DNA of 64,000 nucleotides from Marinisporobacter sp. (GTDB lineage Bacteria > Bacillota > Clostridia > Peptostreptococcales > Thermotaleaceae), in NCBI GenBank assembly GCA_025210525.1, contig JAOARP010000053.1, forward strand, positions 233,494-297,493. Direction: 5' to 3'. Numbering within the stretch: the stretch's first letter is position 1; every line of letters starts with the position of its first letter. The notes below the pieces were generated by a model. It saw nothing but the letters and a program-made list of their open reading frames with translations, was not told where the DNA came from and did no database searches. This document shows, one piece after another, positions 52,332 through 61,220 of this stretch. The position numbers and the translations under genes were made by a program.

Positions 52332-52964
52332 ATGAATATTAATAAAGAACTTGCTAGAAAGCTTTTAGAAATCCAAGCAGTAACTATAAAGAGTCCAGAG
52401 GATTTATTTACTTGGGCATCAGGAATAAAATCTCCTATTTATTGTGATAATCGTTTAACTATGAGTTATCCAAAAGTAAGAGATTTGATTGCAGAAGGAT
52501 TTAATGATTTAATTTTAGAAAAATATGCAGATGCAGAGGTTTTAGTAGGAACAGCAACCGCTGGTATTCCTCATGCTGCATGGACTGCACAGAAGATGAA
52601 TTTACCTATGGCATATGTGAGAAGCTCTGCAAAAGAACATGGAAAAGGGAATCAAATCGAAGGAATTGTAAAGAGTGGTCAAAAGGTAGTAGTAATCGAG
52701 GATTTATTATCAACGGGTGGTAGTTCTATGAAGGCTGTAAAGGCGCTACAGGATATAGGCGCAGAGGTATTAGGCGTTGTAGCAATATTTACTTATGGAT
52801 TTTCTAAAGTAGATGATGTTTTTAATAAAGAAAAAATTCCATATGAAACATTGACAAGCTATTCGGTACTTCTTCCTATAGCCATAGAAATGGGATATAT
52901 AAAAGAAGAAGAAAAAGACCTACTTGAGAAATGGAGTAAGGAACCTTATATATTTACAAAGTAA
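52332..52964 (+). CDS. pyrE: Orotate phosphoribosyltransferase
   Basis: This 210-aa protein converts orotate and PRPP to OMP. FTWASGIKSPIYCDNRLTMSYP, AGIPHAAW, YVRSSAKEHGKGNQIEG and the PRPP loop VVVIEDLLSTGGSSMKAV are diagnostic. It stands alone with its own promoter, PyrR site and terminator, away from other pyr genes. Confidence 0.95.
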   Translation: MNINKELARKLLEIQAVTIKSPEDLFTWASGIKSPIYCDNRLTMSYPKVRDLIAEGFNDLILEKYADAEVLVGTATAGIPHAAWTAQKMNLPMAYVRSSAKEHGKGNQIEGIVKSGQKVVVIEDLLSTGGSSMKAVKALQDIGAEVLGVVAIFTYGFSKVDDVFNKEKIPYETLTSYSVLLPIAIEMGYIKEEEKDLLEKWSKEPYIFTK

Positions 52965-52990
52965 GGATATGCAAAAGCATATCCTTTTAT
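52963..52990 (+). terminator. Terminator of pyrE
   Basis: AAGGATATGC / GCATATCCTT stem with loop AAAA, then TTATATTTT. Confidence 0.85.
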
Positions 52991-53158
52991 ATTTTCATAA
53001 AAGATTAGGAAATAATTGATAAATATTTAAAGTTTATGGATTAGTTAAAGGATTTTGTGGAGAGACTTCAATAAAATATAAAACTAAGAAGGTACGAGAA
53101 TCACAGAGAATTTATATTAAAATAGGTTGTTTTTTATAAGAATTAGTCTCATAGCATT

Positions 53159-53207
53159 ATTGTCATAAAGGTGGACAATGATGCATAATATACAATATAT
53201 AGTGCAT
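53159..53207 (+). promoter_or_regulatory. Possible nrdD promoter with NrdR-box-like sequence
   Basis: TTGTCA (53159-53164), 18 bases, CATAAT (53183-53188), then ACAATATATAGTGC (53192-53205), close to the NrdR box ACAC-AT-rich-GTGT. Only one box is seen, whereas NrdR usually binds pairs, so this is tentative. Confidence 0.4.
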
Positions 53208-53239
53208 GTTTTCAAAGACACCACAATAGGAGGGGTATC

Positions 53240-55366
53240 ATGTCAGTAACAAAGGTTCAAAAGAGAAACGGTGAAATCGTTGATTTCGATAGTTCTAAAA
53301 TTAAATCAGCTATCTTTGCTTCAGCAAAATCTGTAGGTGGAAAAGACGAAATGGTAGCTACGAAACTTGCAAAGATGGTCGTTGAAATTATACATGAAAC
53401 ATATGGGGCAAGTATACCATCTGTAGAAGATGTTCAAGATGTTGTAGAAAAGGTACTAATTGAGGAAGGCCATGCTAAAACAGCAAAGGCTTTTATTATT
53501 TATAGGAAGAGACATGAAGAAATTCGAGAAGTAAAGAATCTATTTATGGATGCAGAAAGAATGATTGAAGAATATGTAAATCTAGAGGATTGGCGAGTAA
53601 ATGAAAATGCCAATATGGGATTTAGTCTTCAGGGTCTTAACAATCATATTGTAGAAAGTATTACAAAAAAATATTGGCTCAATAAAATCTATAGAAAAGA
53701 ATTGAGAGAAGCCCACATCAGAGGGGATTTACATATTCACGATTTAGGTCTTTTGGCTCCTTATTGCTGTGGGTGGGATTTGGAAGCTTTTTTAAGAAGT
53801 GGTTTTAGAGGAGCAAAAGGAAAGATTGAATCAAAACCACCAAGACATTTAGAGTCAGCTCTTGGACAGCTTGTAAATTTACTTTATACGCTTCAAGGTG
53901 AATCAGCAGGGGCACAAGCTGTATCTAGTCTGGATACGTATTTAGCGCCTTTTATTTATTACGATAACCTTACATATGATCAAGTAAAAAAGGCAATTCA
54001 GCGATTTGTATTTAATCTAAATGTACCTACAAGGGTAGGGTTTCAAACACCATTTACAAACGTTACATTAGACATTACACCCCATCCATTACTTAAAAAT
54101 CAGCCAGTAGTTATTGGTGGGGAAAGAATGGATAAAACTTATAAAGAATTTCAAAAGGAAATGGATATATTCAATATGGCATTTTGTGAAGTAATGATGG
54201 AAGGGGATGGAGCAGGAAGAGCATTTAGCTTCCCAATTCCTACAGTAAACATCACACCGGATTTTCCTTGGAATTCTGAACCTGTGGAAGCCATTATGGA
54301 AATGACAAGAAAGTTTGGAACGCCGTATTTTGCAAATTTCTTAAATTCAGATTTATCTCCTGAGGATGTAAGAAGTATGTGTTGTCGCTTGAGACTCGAC
54401 AATAGAGAACTTAGAAGGCGTGGGGGAGGATTATTTGGTGCAAACCCATTAACAGGATCTATTAATGTAGTTACATTAAATATGGCTAGAATCGGATATA
54501 CTGCAAATTCTATAGAAGAATTCAAACGCAGAGTAAGAGCTTTAATGGAGATTGCAAAGGAGATCTGTGAAAGTAAGAGAATTGTTTTAGAAAAATATAT
54601 GGATGCAGGACTGTACCCTTATTCAAGATACTATCTTCAGGGAGTTAAGGATGGGACAGGAGAATACTTTAAGAACCATTTCTCAACAATTGGGTTAAAT
54701 GGTATGAATGAAGCTTGTGTAAATCTATTAGGAGAAGATATTACAACAGAAGAAGGAAATGAATTTGCTGTTGAGATTATGGAATTTATGAATAGAGTCA
54801 TTCAAATATTCCAAGAAGAAACAGGAAGTCTATGGAACCTTGAAGCAGCTCCAGCAGAAGGGGCGAGCTATCGATTTGCAAGACTTGATAAAAAGCTGTA
54901 TCAAAATATCTTTACACAAGGAAAAGATGAACCATACTATACAAATTCAACACAGCTTCCAGTAGGATATACAGAAGATATTTTTGAAGCCATTGAACTT
55001 CAAGAAAAGCTACAAACCCTATATACGGGAGGAACTGTACTTCATGGATTCTTAGGGGAGGAAATTGATAGTATAGAGACTTGTAAACTATTATTGAAAA
55101 GAGTCATGGAAAATAGTAGTATTCCTTATATTACTATTACCCCAACCTTCTCTATTTGTGGAGAACATGGATATCTATCAGGAGAATATTTTAAGTGTCC
55201 TCATTGTGGGAAGGAAGCAGAAGTCTGGACAAGAGTAGTAGGATTCCACAGACCTGTTCAAGCATGGAATAAAGGAAAACAAGAAGAATTTAAAGATAGA
55301 AAAGAATTTTCCCATGTAAAAAGTTTAGAACATAAACAAAATAAAATAGATATAAAGATTGGTTAA
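53240..55366 (+). CDS. nrdD: Anaerobic (class III) ribonucleoside-triphosphate reductase
   Basis: This 708-aa protein has an N-terminal ATP-cone (about 1-95, VTKVQKRNGEIVDFD) for allosteric control and the NrdD barrel (LHIHDLGLLAPYCCGWDLEAFL, FTNVTLD, NEACVNLLG). The C terminus has the zinc motif CGEHGYLSGEYFKCPHCG and the glycyl radical segment RVVGFHRPVQAWNKGK. It reduces NTPs to dNTPs without oxygen. ATG 53240 follows AGGAGGGG. The activase gene nrdG follows. Confidence 0.96.
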   Translation: MSVTKVQKRNGEIVDFDSSKIKSAIFASAKSVGGKDEMVATKLAKMVVEIIHETYGASIPSVEDVQDVVEKVLIEEGHAKTAKAFIIYRKRHEEIREVKNLFMDAERMIEEYVNLEDWRVNENANMGFSLQGLNNHIVESITKKYWLNKIYRKELREAHIRGDLHIHDLGLLAPYCCGWDLEAFLRSGFRGAKGKIESKPPRHLESALGQLVNLLYTLQGESAGAQAVSSLDTYLAPFIYYDNLTYDQVKKAIQRFVFNLNVPTRVGFQTPFTNVTLDITPHPLLKNQPVVIGGERMDKTYKEFQKEMDIFNMAFCEVMMEGDGAGRAFSFPIPTVNITPDFPWNSEPVEAIMEMTRKFGTPYFANFLNSDLSPEDVRSMCCRLRLDNRELRRRGGGLFGANPLTGSINVVTLNMARIGYTANSIEEFKRRVRALMEIAKEICESKRIVLEKYMDAGLYPYSRYYLQGVKDGTGEYFKNHFSTIGLNGMNEACVNLLGEDITTEEGNEFAVEIMEFMNRVIQIFQEETGSLWNLEAAPAEGASYRFARLDKKLYQNIFTQGKDEPYYTNSTQLPVGYTEDIFEAIELQEKLQTLYTGGTVLHGFLGEEIDSIETCKLLLKRVMENSSIPYITITPTFSICGEHGYLSGEYFKCPHCGKEAEVWTRVVGFHRPVQAWNKGKQEEFKDRKEFSHVKSLEHKQNKIDIKIG

Positions 55367-55437
55367 AAATTAATGAAGCAACTTTAAAGGCAAGGTGAAA
55401 AACCTTGCCTAAATTTATGGATCAAGAGGTGGGGAGT

Positions 55438-56124
55438 ATGAATATTATAGGACAAGAAAAAGCATCTTTTATTGATTATCCTGATAAGATTAGCATTGTT
55501 TATTTTTGTTCGAACTGCAATATGCTCTGTAAGTATTGCCATAATTATCATTTAGTGAAAGGCGAGGGGCGAAGCATTGATCATGATGAGATATTTTCTT
55601 TTTTAAAAAAGAGAAAAAAATTTGTAGATGCTGTATGTATTTCTGGGGGAGAACCAACTTTACATGAAGGTTTATATGATTTTGCTAAAAGAGTAAAAGA
55701 TACAGGGTATTTAGTAAAGCTAGACACAAATGGAACAAATCCACAAATGGTGAAAAAACTTATAGATGAAAAAATAGTAGACTATGTGGCTATGGATATA
55801 AAAGCTCCTTTTCATAAGTATGAAATTGTTACAGGGACAAAAGTAAAGATGGAAGCTATAAAGGAAAGTATTGAACTTTTAAGAAATTCAGACATAGATT
55901 ATGAGTTTAGAACGACTATATGCAAAGAACTGCTTACTAAAGAGGATATTTTAGAGATTGCAAAATATTTAAAGGGGAGTAAAAGGTACTCTATACAAAA
56001 TTTTAGAGATGGAGAGACTGTATTAGTAGGAGAAAATAAACTACATCCTTATGTTATGGAAAAATTAGAAGAGATAGAAAAAGAAATAAAAGGGTATTTT
56101 GAGATTTTTAAAGTTAGAAAATAG
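55438..56124 (+). CDS. nrdG: Anaerobic ribonucleotide reductase activating protein (radical SAM)
   Basis: ATG 55438 is chosen behind GAGGTGGGGAGT; the frame is open from 55405. The 228-aa radical SAM protein has CNMLCKYCHNYHL (CX3CX2C) near residue 25, then AVCISGGEPTLHEG and YVAMDIKAP. It generates the glycyl radical on NrdD. It sits 71 bp behind nrdD with a terminator after it. Confidence 0.93.
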   Translation: MNIIGQEKASFIDYPDKISIVYFCSNCNMLCKYCHNYHLVKGEGRSIDHDEIFSFLKKRKKFVDAVCISGGEPTLHEGLYDFAKRVKDTGYLVKLDTNGTNPQMVKKLIDEKIVDYVAMDIKAPFHKYEIVTGTKVKMEAIKESIELLRNSDIDYEFRTTICKELLTKEDILEIAKYLKGSKRYSIQNFRDGETVLVGENKLHPYVMEKLEEIEKEIKGYFEIFKVRK

Positions 56125-56205
56125 ATGGATGGTCATTATATATCTAATTTTTAATTATAAATTTCTCAAGATTGGATAGTATTGAAAATTTCTATAGGCT
56201 CAATA

Positions 56206-56252
56206 AAAACCATGTGATTTCGGAAAAAGTCTGAAATTACATGGTTTTATAT
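56206..56252 (+). terminator. Terminator of nrdDG
   Basis: AAAACCATGTGATTTC pairs with GAAATTACATGGTTTT (one G-T pair) around an 11-base loop, then TATATA. Confidence 0.8.
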
Positions 56253-56410
56253 ATATTCAAAAACATCTAAAGATACATGCAATTTGATTTACAAATATAG
56301 TATAATATAGAATATATACGAAAAAAAGAGAAGTCTGTCGAAAAAAAGTAAAAGTGGATGCTGCAAAGAGGACAGCGGAATAGGCGGATATGGTTTTGGA
56401 GGAATAAACT

Positions 56411-57502
56411 ATGGATGGAGTTAGTAATAAAATAAATCAAAATACTAAGGACGGTAATAGTTTAGAGGTACAGATTGCATTTCAAAATAAAAAACTGAAG
56501 AAAGAAAATAATAAACTAAGTAAAGAACTTCAAAAAAGTAGAGGGATGATTTGGATTTTAAGTCAAGCTATAAAAGTATCTGGAACTCTGGATTCTTTTA
56601 AAAATGCAATGCAGAAAATTACAGATATTATTATGGGGATTATGGGAGTAGATACTTGTACAATATGGCTAAAAGAAGATTTAGGATATACAAGTTATTC
56701 TAGAAGTGTTTATAGTGGGAATGAATATAAAGTAAGTGAAGGAGAAGAATTACCAGAATTTTTATTAAAGATAAAACAAACATCAGTATTTGATGTGAGT
56801 CATAATAAAATAAATTTTTGCAAAGGAAAAAATGTACATTCTATATTAATAGCACCTTTAGAAGATTTCAGATTGAAAAAGCGAACAGGAATTATTGTTG
56901 TAGAACATAAAGATAACGATTTTTTTAATCAGAGTACGATAGATTTTTTTGAAATATTATCTATTCAGATCAGTATTATTACTGTAAATGCTAGAGTGTT
57001 TGAAAAAATTAATGAAGTGACTAATAAGGATACCTTGACAGAGTGTTACAATAGAAATTATTTGGGAAAACTTATGCTAGATATAAATATGAATAAGAAG
57101 TATTATACCCTTGCTGTATTTGATTTAGATAATTTTAAAAAAGTAAACGATTCATTTGGACACGAAAAGGGAGATGAAGTATTAGTAGAAGTTAGTAATT
57201 TAGCAATCAATACTGTAAAAAAATATAAAGGCGATGTAATCAGGTATGGAGGAGATGAGTTTATAATCATTTTGATTATGAAATTAGATGAAGCTATGGT
57301 AATATTAGAAGATTTTAGGGAAAAAGTGAGACAACTTGAAATTATTAAAGAGCTAGGTATTGATGTTACAGTAACAATAGGTGTTGCCTCTTATCCAGAA
57401 ACAGTGCCCTTAATGGATGAAATATTTACAATTGCTGATAATGTATTGGTGCAAGGAAAACGGGAAAATATGAAAAATAGAATACACATAGGGTATAGTT
57501 AA
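56411..57502 (+). CDS. GAF-GGDEF diguanylate cyclase (soluble)
   Basis: This 363-aa protein has an N-terminal coiled coil (about 25-45), a GAF-like sensor domain (about 50-195) and a GGDEF domain (about 200-363). The GGDEF domain has DTLTECYNRNYLGKL, FDLDNFKKVNDSFGHEKGDE, the active motif YGGDEF and IGVASYPE. No membrane segment, so it is a cytosolic cyclase making c-di-GMP under control of a small ligand. ATG 56411 follows GGAGGAATAA. It is monocistronic. Confidence 0.9.
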   Translation: MDGVSNKINQNTKDGNSLEVQIAFQNKKLKKENNKLSKELQKSRGMIWILSQAIKVSGTLDSFKNAMQKITDIIMGIMGVDTCTIWLKEDLGYTSYSRSVYSGNEYKVSEGEELPEFLLKIKQTSVFDVSHNKINFCKGKNVHSILIAPLEDFRLKKRTGIIVVEHKDNDFFNQSTIDFFEILSIQISIITVNARVFEKINEVTNKDTLTECYNRNYLGKLMLDINMNKKYYTLAVFDLDNFKKVNDSFGHEKGDEVLVEVSNLAINTVKKYKGDVIRYGGDEFIIILIMKLDEAMVILEDFREKVRQLEIIKELGIDVTVTIGVASYPETVPLMDEIFTIADNVLVQGKRENMKNRIHIGYS

Positions 57503-57520
57503 ATCTTAGGGATAGAGAAA

Positions 57521-57555
57521 GCAAAAAACACCTTTAATGTAAAGGTGTTTTTTGC
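57521..57555. terminator. Bidirectional terminator between the GGDEF gene and the candidate sRNA
   Basis: GCAAAAAACACCTTT / AAAGGTGTTTTTTGC is a perfect 15-bp stem with loop AATGT. It has A- and T-runs in both orientations. It would end the rightward GGDEF gene and also a leftward transcript from the Fur-like promoter. Confidence 0.88.
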
Positions 57556-57681
57556 CTCTTAGGGGACCAGCCTAAGAGATTTTATAAACGTAGATTGAGT
57601 TGTAATTTAACAAGATATACAGGACCTTTTCAACAGATCTACGTATAAAATCAATATTGATAATGAATATCGTTATCGATT
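57521..57681 (-). ncRNA. Candidate Fur-controlled small RNA
   Basis: A leftward promoter with a Fur-like box is followed by no open frame but by three structured elements and an intrinsic terminator. The first stem is ACGTAGAT / ATCTACGT (57637-57644 with 57588-57595), supported by an inner GTTG/CAAC. The second is CTCTTAGG / CCTAAGAG (57571-57578 with 57556-57563) with a 7-base loop. The third is the terminator at 57521. The transcript would be about 160 nt. Regulated by iron through Fur, it could act like RyhB-type RNAs. A lost Fur-regulated gene is the alternative. Confidence 0.45.
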
Positions 57682-57716
57682 AATTATAATATACACTATT
57701 CATTATTTTTTGTAAA
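57657..57716 (-). promoter_or_regulatory. Leftward promoter with Fur-like box
   Basis: Leftward TTTACA (57711-57716), 17 bases, TATATT (57688-57693), with TATAAT overlapping as an alternative -10. The Fur-like 19-mer GATAATGAATATCGTTATC (57659-57677) lies just downstream of the -10, the usual place for repression by iron-loaded Fur. 57678-57827 otherwise holds no gene. Confidence 0.55.
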
Positions 57717-57827
57717 CAATAAAAATAGATTAATTTTACATGTTGTGTTAGTTAAATGCCAAAGATATTGAAAATATAATACTGATTTTTTGTGATAAGT
57801 GAGGGACAATGTTTAATCAATTAAATT

Positions 57828-58658
57828 TTATATAAATTTTATGTGATAAAAATTTGCTCCTTTATTTTCATCACATAAATCCATTGTTGAAATTATTGTA
57901 GGATTCCATGAAGTTTTTCTAGGCGTATGTTTATAGTATGGAAACTCATCTATAACCTTAATTTTATTATCCCACTTAGCAATTTCATTGGCTGAATCTA
58001 CTCCCCATGATAGTAAGTGCTCCTTCATACCCGCGTTACGCATCATATCATTTGCATATTTTAATCCTTCTCTAGATAAAGTATCAAAGAAGAATTCTCC
58101 ATTAGGAAATTCTGATGAAAGCTGACAAAATAATTGGCGTAATTCTTCTACTTCAAAAAACATTAATACACCAGCTGCAAGAAAAAGTACATTATCCTGT
58201 ATAGGAGTTATATCATTAAACCAACTATAATCGAATACAGATTTTGAAATATATTTTCTACGGTTTGTTTCTGAGATGAACTTTTTTCTGAATGCAATAG
58301 AATCAGGAAGATCAAGATCATACCACATAATTTTTCCATTATCTATTCTTTCAAAAGTAGTGTCTAAACCAGCACCAATATTTACGATAGTACCATTTGG
58401 ATGCTTTTGAATAAAATTTTCTACAACCATATCCATAGTTTTGGCTCGAACAACCCAAGAGATAGCATTATACTCCCCTAGTTTTTCCCCTAACGTAGAG
58501 AAATCATAATCTAGTTGATTGATGATTTCGATAGCTTTTGCATCGTACAATAGAGGATCGCTTTTTTGACTCTCCATAAAACGACCCCATAAAGGTAAAA
58601 ACATAGTTTGCTGAATTCCGCCTAATTCAAAGGGTGGTTGTTGATTGGATGAATGCAT
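57828..58658 (-). CDS. SAM-dependent methyltransferase, leucine-carboxyl-methyltransferase (PPM1/TcmP-like) family
   Basis: This 276-aa protein has GTIVNIGAGLDTTFERI (SAM-binding loop), MWYDLDLPDSI and a late FLAAGVLMFFE. This pattern is that of bacterial O-methyltransferases related to TcmP and to leucine carboxyl methyltransferase. The substrate is unknown. The promoter region has a Fur-like site, and the neighbouring chemoreceptor has a better one, so an iron-related substrate such as a siderophore or metallophore is possible but unproven. The start at 58658 follows AGGTAGGTGA. Confidence 0.85.
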   Translation of the reverse strand: MHSSNQQPPFELGGIQQTMFLPLWGRFMESQKSDPLLYDAKAIEIINQLDYDFSTLGEKLGEYNAISWVVRAKTMDMVVENFIQKHPNGTIVNIGAGLDTTFERIDNGKIMWYDLDLPDSIAFRKKFISETNRRKYISKSVFDYSWFNDITPIQDNVLFLAAGVLMFFEVEELRQLFCQLSSEFPNGEFFFDTLSREGLKYANDMMRNAGMKEHLLSWGVDSANEIAKWDNKIKVIDEFPYYKHTPRKTSWNPTIISTMDLCDENKGANFYHIKFI

Positions 58659-58681
58659 AAAATCACCTACCTGACCTAAAT

Positions 58682-58735
58682 GAAATTGAAAATCTATATC
58701 AATTAGATTATATAATGTTAATTCTATACAGTCAA
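58682..58735 (-). promoter_or_regulatory. Methyltransferase promoter with weak Fur-like site
   Basis: Leftward TTGACT (58730-58735), 17 bases, TATAAT (58707-58712). Immediately downstream, GATATAGATTTTCAATTTC (58682-58700) agrees with the Fur 19-mer at about 13 of 19 positions. The promoter call is strong; the Fur call is tentative. Confidence 0.55.
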
Positions 58736-58809
58736 TGAAATATATAAAATAAAAATAAACAAATTTCGAATGAGGTGTAAATGATTATGCAAAATAGAAT
58801 GAACTATGA

Positions 58810-58844
58810 TATAATATCACGTATTGATAATGATTTTCATTTAT
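58810..58844 (+). promoter_or_regulatory. Chemoreceptor promoter with Fur box
   Basis: TATAAT (58810-58815) is followed at 58825-58839 by TGATAATGATTTTCA, which matches the 7-1-7 Fur motif TGATAAT-N-ATTATCA at all but one base. The box would cover the first transcribed bases. This is the best Fur site in the window. Confidence 0.65.
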
Positions 58845-58863
58845 AAGAAGGGAGAGCTAAGCT

Positions 58864-60951
58864 TTGAAAAAAATTAGTATCAAGATAACAAGCGCTATAA
58901 TCGTGTGCTCTTTTTTTACTGCAATATTAATCGGAAGTATAAGTATGTTTCAAAGTAAGAAATATTTAGAAAAAGAGGCATTTGATAAATTAGAGTATAT
59001 GGCTAAAGATTATGCAACAGAATTTAGTCAAACGTTAACAAATGTAGAAAATACTACAAATATATTAGCTGCTGTCATAAAAGGGAATATGGATATAGAT
59101 CAAATGAAGAGCAATCCAGAATATATGGAAAGATATTTGGAAAGTTTTATAGCACCGAATATAAAAGAATGTTTAGAGAATATAAAAGGAGTACAAATTC
59201 TTGGAGGGTATTTTTATTTGAATCCTAATCTTACAGGAAAAGCAGCTGATGTTTGGTATGAAGATTCAAAAGGAGATGGAAAATTTAAAAGGAAAAACCA
59301 ACTGAAATTAGAAGAGTATGATCCTAGTAATAAACAATTTGCATGGTTTTATGAACTTGCAAAAGAGAAAAATACAAGATGGGGAGATCCTTACGTATGG
59401 GGTGATATGGATACGAAAACTGTTCCATATACAGTGGCAATATATGAGGGGGATATTTTTATTGGTGTAGTTGGTATAGATATGGCATTTGATAAGATAG
59501 AAGAAATAGTAAAAAATATGAAAGTATATGATAGTGGATATGCTTTTTTATACAATGATAATCTAGATTATTTAGTGCATCCTTCTTTTACATCAAAGGA
59601 TAATTTGGAAAATATAGAAAATGGTAAATTTAAGTTTATAGCTGATGAAATCAATAAAAAGGATTCAGGATTTATAAAGTTTAAATTTAGGGGAAAAGAT
59701 AAGGTGATTGGTTATGCACATTTGAAAAATGGATGGGTCATAGCTGTGGGACCACCTATAAAAGAAATACTTAAGCCTATAGGAGATTTAAGAATTACTA
59801 TAGCACAAACATTGTTTTTTATCATTATTTTATTTATCATTATTTCTTTATACATAGGAAAATCAATTTCTAAGCCTATTATAAAAGTTACAGAATTAAT
59901 TAATAAGACTGCGAACTTTGATTTAGTCTATGATAAAAATTTTGAAATACTATATAAATATGAAGATGAAACAGGAACCATTGTTAAATCTATGGCAGTA
60001 TTAAGAGAAGCATTAAGAGGCTTTGCAAATGAGTTGATTGAAACTTCTAGTAATATTACATTCAACGCAAATAAGGTAGGTAAATTAACAGGAGAGTTAA
60101 AGGGTGAAGCGAATGCTACCTCTGCTACTACAGAAGAATTATCAGCAGGATCAGAAGAAACAGCAGCTACAATAGAAGAAATAAATGCATCAACACAAGA
60201 AATCAATCATGCAGTAGGTATTATTGCTAAAAAAGCTAGAGATAGTGCAAGGTCATTAGAAGAGATTCGTACAAATGCAAATAAAGTAGAAAAACAAGCA
60301 ATTATTTCATCCCAGAAATCAGAGAATATATATACAGAAATAAAAGGGGATTTAGATACTGCTATAGAACAAGCAAAGACGGTAGAAAAAATCAATCTAC
60401 TTGCAGAAAGCATTTTAGATATTACGAATAAAACGAATTTATTAGCCTTAAATGCAGCGATAGAGGCAGCAAGAGCTGGAGAAGCAGGACGAGGCTTTGC
60501 AGTAGTAGCAGATGAAATAAGGAATTTAGCACAAGAGTCTTCGGAAACCATTATAGATATTCAAAATGTAGTAGAGGTTGTAAATGCATCTGTAGGAAAT
60601 CTGATGGATAGCTCTCGAAAAATACTTCAGTTTATGGATGAAGATGTAATGAAGGATTATGAAACATTTATTGAAGTGAGTCAACAATACAGTAAGGATG
60701 CAGAATTTTTTAATAAGATTATGGTAGATTTTACTAACACTTCTGAAGGACTAAAAAATTCTATTGAAAATATATCTGTTGCTATAGATGAAGTTTCTAA
60801 AACAACTAATGAAGGAGCAAGTGGTGTTGAAAATGTAGCAGTAAAAACATCTCATATAGTTGGAAATTTGATACAGATTCAAGAGAGTACAAACGATAAC
60901 TTACAGAGTGCTAAATTATTAAAAGAGCATATTGATAAAATTAGGCTATAA
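58864..60951 (+). CDS. Methyl-accepting chemotaxis protein with dCache-type sensor, Fur-box controlled
   Basis: The protein is 695 aa, TTG start at 58864 behind AAGGGAGAG. First membrane helix about 7-29. The extracellular dCache domain spans about 35-310, with [17 protein letters not shown]-type [26 protein letters not shown] and [20 protein letters not shown]. Then come a second helix (about 318-340) and a signalling domain with [19 protein letters not shown]. Typical amino-acid-type dCache motifs are not obvious. Control by Fur would make this a receptor used in iron limitation. Confidence 0.92.
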   Translation: MKKISIKITSAIIVCSFFTAILIGSISMFQSKKYLEKEAFDKLEYMAKDYATEFSQTLTNVENTTNILAAVIKGNMDIDQMKSNPEYMERYLESFIAPNIKECLENIKGVQILGGYFYLNPNLTGKAADVWYEDSKGDGKFKRKNQLKLEEYDPSNKQFAWFYELAKEKNTRWGDPYVWGDMDTKTVPYTVAIYEGDIFIGVVGIDMAFDKIEEIVKNMKVYDSGYAFLYNDNLDYLVHPSFTSKDNLENIENGKFKFIADEINKKDSGFIKFKFRGKDKVIGYAHLKNGWVIAVGPPIKEILKPIGDLRITIAQTLFFIIILFIIISLYIGKSISKPIIKVTELINKTANFDLVYDKNFEILYKYEDETGTIVKSMAVLREALRGFANELIETSSNITFNANKVGKLTGELKGEANATSATTEELSAGSEETAATIEEINASTQEINHAVGIIAKKARDSARSLEEIRTNANKVEKQAIISSQKSENIYTEIKGDLDTAIEQAKTVEKINLLAESILDITNKTNLLALNAAIEAARAGEAGRGFAVVADEIRNLAQESSETIIDIQNVVEVVNASVGNLMDSSRKILQFMDEDVMKDYETFIEVSQQYSKDAEFFNKIMVDFTNTSEGLKNSIENISVAIDEVSKTTNEGASGVENVAVKTSHIVGNLIQIQESTNDNLQSAKLLKEHIDKIRL

Positions 60952-61048
60952 GGTATGGCTGAAAACCCCAGAAGGTTTAAGATGATAAGTAGGATGCTCT
61001 TTCTGTGATTTTTCATAAATTTAAAATATAAAAAGTTCTCTTTTGTAA

Positions 61049-61090
61049 AGACCAAATACTTATGTTTTAAGAATAGGTGTTTGGTTTCTT
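61049..61090 (+). terminator. Terminator after the chemoreceptor gene
   Basis: ACCAAATACTTAT pairs with ATAGGTGTTTGGT (G-T pairs), followed by TTCTTTATT. The remaining 60952-61220 gap shows no gene. Confidence 0.65.
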
Positions 61091-61220
61091 TATTATGCTT
61101 GATCTTGTAAAGGCAGTAGTGTATTAAAAAGTATATAGATGAATGTGCGTTAATCTGTTATGTAAGCAAAGCTCAAAAATGATAAAATGGAAATATAAAA
61201 ATTTTTTGGAGTGAAATAAA

